DNA of 64,000 bases, taken from positions 27,412,577 to 27,476,576 of the forward strand of contig CM068842.1 in NCBI GenBank assembly GCA_028554795.2, written 5' to 3'. Positions 59,206 to 64,000 of the stretch are shown piece after piece. A model generated the notes under the pieces. It had not been told where the DNA came from, searched no databases, and worked only from the letters and a program-made list of their open reading frames with translations. Made by a program: the position numbers and the translations under genes. The first letter of the stretch is position 1. Each line of letters begins with the position of its first letter. This stretch comes from Sinohyriopsis cumingii. Its lineage: Eukaryota; Mollusca; Bivalvia; Unionida; Unionidae.

Positions 59206-59210
59206 CAGTC
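59206..59210. repeat. Right target-site duplication CAGTC
   Basis: Matches 44,462-44,466. Confidence 0.85.
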
Positions 59211-60000
59211 TATGGGTGTTATGAGAAAATACTATGATAAGCTTCATATTTTAATTTTCTGAAGTCCATTCAAATTTGGTTTGAGCCAGTGCATTTTGAA
59301 TGTTCACTGTCCTATAAAACCAGTGCCTTGAAAAAATTAATCATGAAGATTACTTCATTTTTAAAACAGTCAGTGTCCATTTTAAAACCGCAACCTGAGA
59401 ATTTGAAAAGAGCGAAGAAAACGAATTGTAATAACCCGTCTAGTCTTATAAAAGAAATATATGACACTGCATTAATACTGAATCATCCGCTCAAAAAAAA
59501 AATGAACTATTCAGTTAAATTGTTAAGAACGCCTCTATACTTTCGAACAATGGTAAGAAGAAAATATCTGCATTAGATAAATGGAGAATTATTACCGCGT
59601 TTTACATTGTCGTGAAAATATTGTTCCTTTATTTAATAAAACAGATGCATCATTATCGTTCGTCGAAGCAAGTTCTCCTCTCCCCGTAAGCTTTGTATGT
59701 AGCGGGTGATCACAGTTATGCAATTCGTCTTGCTAAAGCATTATAATGGACTCCCTTCGATTGTAAATATATAAGCGCATGCGTATATGCGCCCATATCC
59801 ATACCTACATGTAACGCAAGCATAAATATACTTTAATAGAGATGCAGATTTTGTACACGGTTGGTACTCACAGACGGCAAGACAGCAGAATGCAGTATTT
59901 TCACATTCAGACTGTTATACAGATCTGTTGTTCCAGAAAACAAAATATTAAATCACCTTTTCCAGTAGAACTTTTCATGTTCACCTATTAGCGATATGCA
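59211..60000. other. Unannotated spacer
   Basis: AT-rich; a 95-codon frame at 59,289 is Lys/Leu-rich without a domain and is probably chance. Confidence 0.4.
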
Positions 60001-60004
60001 GATA

Positions 60005-60400
60005 GGATGTGTTAAAATTCACATTTTTACTGTACCATGTGTCTGACAATTCACATTATTGCTTATACCATGTGTGTTAAATTTAACATTATTACCATAC
60101 CAAGTGTGTCAAAATTCACATTATTACCATACCAAGTGTGTCAACATTCACATTATTACCATACCATGTGTGTTAAATTTAACATTATTACCATACGAAG
60201 TGTGTCAAAATTCACATTGTTGCTATACCTTGTGTTAAAATTCACATTCTTATCATACCATCTGGGTTAAAATTCACATTGATTACTATAATATGTGTGT
60301 TCAAATTCACATTACTGCTATTCTATGTTTGTTAAAATTCACATTCTTACCATACCATATCTGTTAAAATTCACGTTATTAACATAACATATGGGTTAAA
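60005..60400. repeat. About 32-bp minisatellite
   Basis: About 12 units of ATTATTACCATACCATGTGT plus GTTAAAATTCAC with alternations GTCAAAATTCAC/GTTAAATTTAAC. Confidence 0.92.
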
Positions 60401-61440
60401 TACGATACTGCTTTAAAGGTGCATTTTCTCCACTAATCAATTAGGAATTTAATTTGATGTTCGTGTTCGTCGTAGACCATAACTACTAAAAGTAATTAGG
60501 ATTACTGCCAAATCAACCGAAATCAGCCAGTTCTAGGTGTTGGGGGGGGGGGAATAATGTCTTGGTAACCCTGATGTTGTGGACTAAAACTAGTATTGAT
60601 TGCACTCAAGGATGTGGAGATTTAAGAAACTAGACTATCTTTCTTCAGATTGTAAACATGTTCTTGCTCTGGCTTTTGATTAGGTCTGTTATACTTGCTG
60701 AGGTAAAACAGCTTTGAGGTGGGGCTTAAACTGTCTGATATTGACTCATTCGAATAGTGAGAACACATGCTTCACACTACCAGTTGCCAACCTAAGAGTT
60801 AATTTTGGGTGGGCTGTGTCCAGCTGCATGTGCCACACAAACCAGTTCGTCGGCATAAGTACACGTGCGTGACGAGGAATGTTCTTGGAATCACCCTGGA
60901 TCGGTGTACATTTTATCTTGTTTGCCCAAATACGCGATTCTTTTTGTAACATCCTGACCAGCAAACAGTCATATAAACTCGAATGATGTTTTCCACCTTT
61001 CTGTTGAAAATCAATTCGTCTCTTACTTGTTATGCAAATTTGAAGATAAAAAATGCAGGGGTTTAATAAGTCAAATGAATATAATGACTTGTGCAGAAAG
61101 TAATAAAAAGCTTCACGCATGAAGTAAACACGTGCGAGTTACAGCATTTGGTCGTGTTCATTTTTTGTAATTAATTTTAGTTAACTTTTAATGTTTTTCT
61201 CGGGAAAATGGATATTGTAGATATCAAAATTCTCTGTATGCAGTATAAAGAATGCATTTTTCGGATGTAGTTTTATAAAGCGTTGATTGCATAACTAAGT
61301 TATGATAAAATAGAGACGAACACTTTTTAAATTAAGAAAAACAAAACAAAAAATACCCTTCTGAATATTGAGTTTTAGGGGCTGCGGTCGATGAAGTCCG
61401 TCAACAATTTGCATTCTGCGTGATACCTTTATTGAGAATG
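60401..61440. other. Unannotated spacer with G run
   Basis: G run near 60,541. The minus-strand frame at 60,746-61,120 (124 codons) has no recognisable domain; perhaps chance. Nothing supported. Confidence 0.4.
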
Positions 61441-62490
61441 ATTGGAATTTAACCAAATTTGAGTATAAACATTATATTCATAATCAGCTCGATATGTGTT
61501 ATCCTTTAGGAGAGTTATGGGTCCTGATTGCCTGACCGACTAAATTTCGTCTCCGTAGCCTAACTTTACCAAGGTTTAAAGGATTTCAACCAAATCTGAC
61601 ATGCTGGTTTAAATTAAAGAGATCTTAAAGGATTTTAGTTTCCAGGTTTAAAAGCCATCATATATAGAAGATATGTCCCATGGTTACTCGTCCGCCAGAC
61701 TTCGTTTTCCATAGTATAATTTTACCACAAATTGTTGATTTTCAACTAGGTCAGACAGCCAGATTTATATTAATGAAATCCTGGATGAATTCGATTTCCA
61801 AAAACGTCTTTTACATGAGTTACGTCTCTTATTGTATATTCTACTAACTTTGATTTCTGCAGCATTACTATACTAAAAATGGTTGTTTCAACCAAATTTG
61901 GAATGCAGCCTTGTTTCGGTGAAACTGAATGAGTTTAATCTCAAGTGTTCCACGACCATCATTTACATGAGTTATTGCTCCGTTGCCCATCCTCCTGACG
62001 TTTGTTTTCGGAGCATAACTTTGTCAACTTTTCTTGACTTTCAACCAAATTTGGCTTTCTGTTTTATATACAGACCTTGAATGCGATAGAATTACATGAA
62101 TTACAAGAAAACGTCTACTGAAGTTATGTTCCCTGATTAACCCTTCTTTTTTCTTCTTCTTTTTTTGACCGAGCTATCTCTTGCATTAGTTTAACGAAAG
62201 TGCTGTATTTGAACCCAGTTAAGCAGGCATATTCGTTCTTACTAGACCTTGAATGTCCCAAGCAACATTTACAAGACTTATGGACCCTGATTGCGTGCCC
62301 TCCTATCTTGAGTTTCGACAGCGTAGTTTCACAAAGGAATGGTGGATTTCGACCAAATTTATCTCACATCCTTATGATGATGTAACGTTACTTGAATTGG
62401 GTTTACATAGCTCCCTTGCATCATTTAGAACGGTATATTTTAATTGGATTTACATAGCTCCCTTGCATCATTTAGAACGGTATGGCCACT
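61440..62490. repeat. Diverged tandem array, period about 155 bp
   Basis: Units begin near 61,505, 61,665, 61,815, 61,970, 62,125 and 62,275. Each has a GAGTTATG/GACTTATGG..CCTGATT start, a C(C/G)TCC(T)..CTT middle, a CATAACTTT/TAGTTT..ACAAA stretch and TTTC(A/G)ACCAAATTT. Old, strongly diverged satellite-like repeat. Confidence 0.6.
62403..62484. repeat. 48-bp spaced direct duplication
   Basis: TTACATAGCTCCCTTGCATC followed by ATTTAGAACGGTAT occurs at 62,403-62,436 and 62,451-62,484 without change, implying a recent duplication. Confidence 0.9.
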
Positions 62491-62704
62491 GAATGTCCAT
62501 ACTCCTAATCTTCGGCAGTTTAAAGTCTTGCCAAGAAAATACCCTACTTAAACCGTTCTTACGTTGGTTAAGGCGAAGTTCTGAGTGGGATTCTGCGGAG
62601 TAAAGGAACATTGACGGGATCACAAGAGATGCGAACTGTCCTGTACCAGTTCAGTCTCCAAAACTGGGGTTTAGCTAACATACCTTAGCACCTATGATCC
62701 TGTG

Positions 62705-62720
62705 CGGGTATAAAAGCAGT
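62705..62720 (+). promoter_or_regulatory. TATA-box-like GGGTATAAAAGCAG
   Basis: Good match to a core promoter TATA box in a GC-richer island (62,560-62,800), but no downstream coding sequence could be recognised. Could belong to a solo LTR or a SINE. Confidence 0.25.
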
Positions 62721-62879
62721 ACCGATGATGGTGGGTCCCTTCCACGTTATATGACTCCAGAGAATGCCACTCAGACATTGCAAGAACCAAAGTAAGACTT
62801 CTTTACGTAGGGGAATTATATTTCATCATACCACAGCTGGGATCATATGAGATTTTAAAGATGGTAAACGAGCGCATGA

Positions 62880-63490
62880 AATATGCAAACACAAAATCAT
62901 GAAATACGCAAACCTAGAATAATGAAATAGGCAAACCCAGAATCCTGAATTACACAAGCCCAAAATCATAAATTACACAAGCCCATAATCATGAAATACA
63001 CATCCCATAACATGAAATGAATATGCTCAGAATCATGACATACGCAACACCAAAATAATAAAATACACACCCCAGAATCATGAAATACGCAAGCCAGAAT
63101 CATGAAATAAACAAACCCAGAATCACGTAATGAGCAATCACAGAATAATGAAATGCATAGGCCAAGAATCATGAAATGCATAAGCCCCAAAATATGAAAT
63201 ACACAAGCCCAGAATCATTCAATGAACAAGCACAGAATCATGACATACACAGCACCAAAAGAATGAAATACACACACCAGAATCACGAAATACACAAGCA
63301 CAGAATCATGAAATACACAAACCCAGAATCATGAAATGAGCAACCCGAGAATAATAAAATGCATAGGCCCAGAATCATGAAATATATAAGCCCCAAAACA
63401 TGAAATACACGAGCCCAGAATCATTCATTGAAGAATACCAGAATCATAAAATACATAAAACAAGAATTATGAAATGAACAAGCCAAGAAT
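62880..63490. repeat. 23-24-bp minisatellite
   Basis: About 25 units of CAGAATCATGAAATACACAA plus GCC with variants (AATAATGAAATG, CATGACATAC). No spacers; not CRISPR. Confidence 0.95.
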
Positions 63491-64000
63491 GACGAAAAGC
63501 ACCTTTAGTCATCATTACGTATTCTTTATCGTGTAGAAATTAACATTCAGATAAAAATGTAAAATGTCATGTCCCTAGTTACTTCTTATGCAACATTTAC
63601 AGTTTTGGCGCTTCTTTCTAATGAAGCATCTGGAATTAGTTTCAGGGGGCATAACCCTGTAGTTGTTCATACTGCCTAAAAGCCAACAGGTCAATATCCT
63701 GTTGGCCTTATATGTTTATTAATTTTCTGAGTATATATGTTGTGGTTCCCATTCAACTAGTTCACTGAATTGTCTGGAACTAACATGTGCTATGTTATTT
63801 ACAAGTATAACTCTACTAAAAACCAAATCTCTCCCATAATCTACCATTCCCATTTTTTTTAGATAGTTCATTACAATCAGACGACTTATCTCACCCATGG
63901 TATTAATGTAAGATACGTTATAGGTGTTGTCGCCCAGGTTTCAGAGCAACATCTTACAAATAATTTTAATGTTATAACGCCGCATTTCAATTCAAGGAAA
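63491..64000. other. Unannotated spacer
   Basis: A short inverted pair, CCAACAGG...CCTGTTGG, lies at about 63,683-63,707. No gene seen to the right edge. Confidence 0.4.

Noticed and set aside
60746..61120. 124-codon minus-strand frame in the right flank
   Set aside because: No recognisable domain, no neighbouring exons or repeat match; length is within chance for this much AT-rich DNA.

Overview
This is eukaryotic DNA carrying one nearly complete virus-like mobile element. The flanks are AT-rich, CpG-poor and full of microsatellites, minisatellites, tRNA-derived SINEs, LINE fragments and a Penelope-like relic. No intact host gene could be recognised. The SINE tails ending in a GCGTTAAAC-type sequence and the repeat style suggest a mollusc, most likely a bivalve. 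That is inference from memory of such repeats, not a search.

Left flank (1-44,466): minisatellites and (CATA)n arrays; a Gag relic (about 5.2-5.6 kb); dispersed repeats present as diverged pairs (5.7-7.2/18.2-19.4 kb, 8.1-8.5/43.2-44.3 kb, 11.6-12.4/36.6-37.4 kb); a decayed LINE (14.85-16.4 kb); a Penelope-like relic with a GIY-YIG domain (19.4-20.6 kb); SINEs, one nested in another (26.0-26.6 kb); an apparently intact non-LTR retrotransposon set in a (TA)n tract (31.4-35.1 kb, minus strand); and a LINE 3' end (39.4-40.6 kb).

Element (44,467-59,205; 14,739 bp): a Polinton/Maverick or adintovirus-like endogenous element. It has terminal inverted repeats of 245 and 247 bp (about 98% identical) and a perfect 5-bp target duplication, CAGTC. 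Order: packaging ATPase (-), zinc ribbon/phospholipase A2 (+, split by a -1 frame change at a canonical slippery site), retrovirus-like integrase (+), a 1,168-residue family-B polymerase/SF1 helicase/HNH fusion (-), a zinc-binding protein, a free-standing HNH endonuclease, two proteins of unknown function, a Polinton-type minor virion protein, double-jelly-roll major capsid protein, a pVI-like membrane-active protein, an adenain-type protease, a coiled-coil fibre with fourteen 21-residue repeats, a two-helix membrane protein and a penton-like minor capsid protein. The genes fit one plan: integration (integrase, inverted repeats), replication (polymerase/helicase/HNH), and assembly, maturation, packaging and membrane entry (capsid proteins, protease, ATPase, fibre, PLA2). 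Genes are nearly contiguous, and a TAATTGAAAAC-like motif sits before many starts, often supplying the stop codon of the gene upstream. Two breaks stand out: the frame change in PLA2 and an in-frame TGA 30 codons before the end of the penton-like gene.

Right flank (59,211-64,000): minisatellites and a diverged tandem array of about 155 bp; no recognisable gene.

All family assignments are motif reading without database searches. Repeat boundaries outside the element are approximate.
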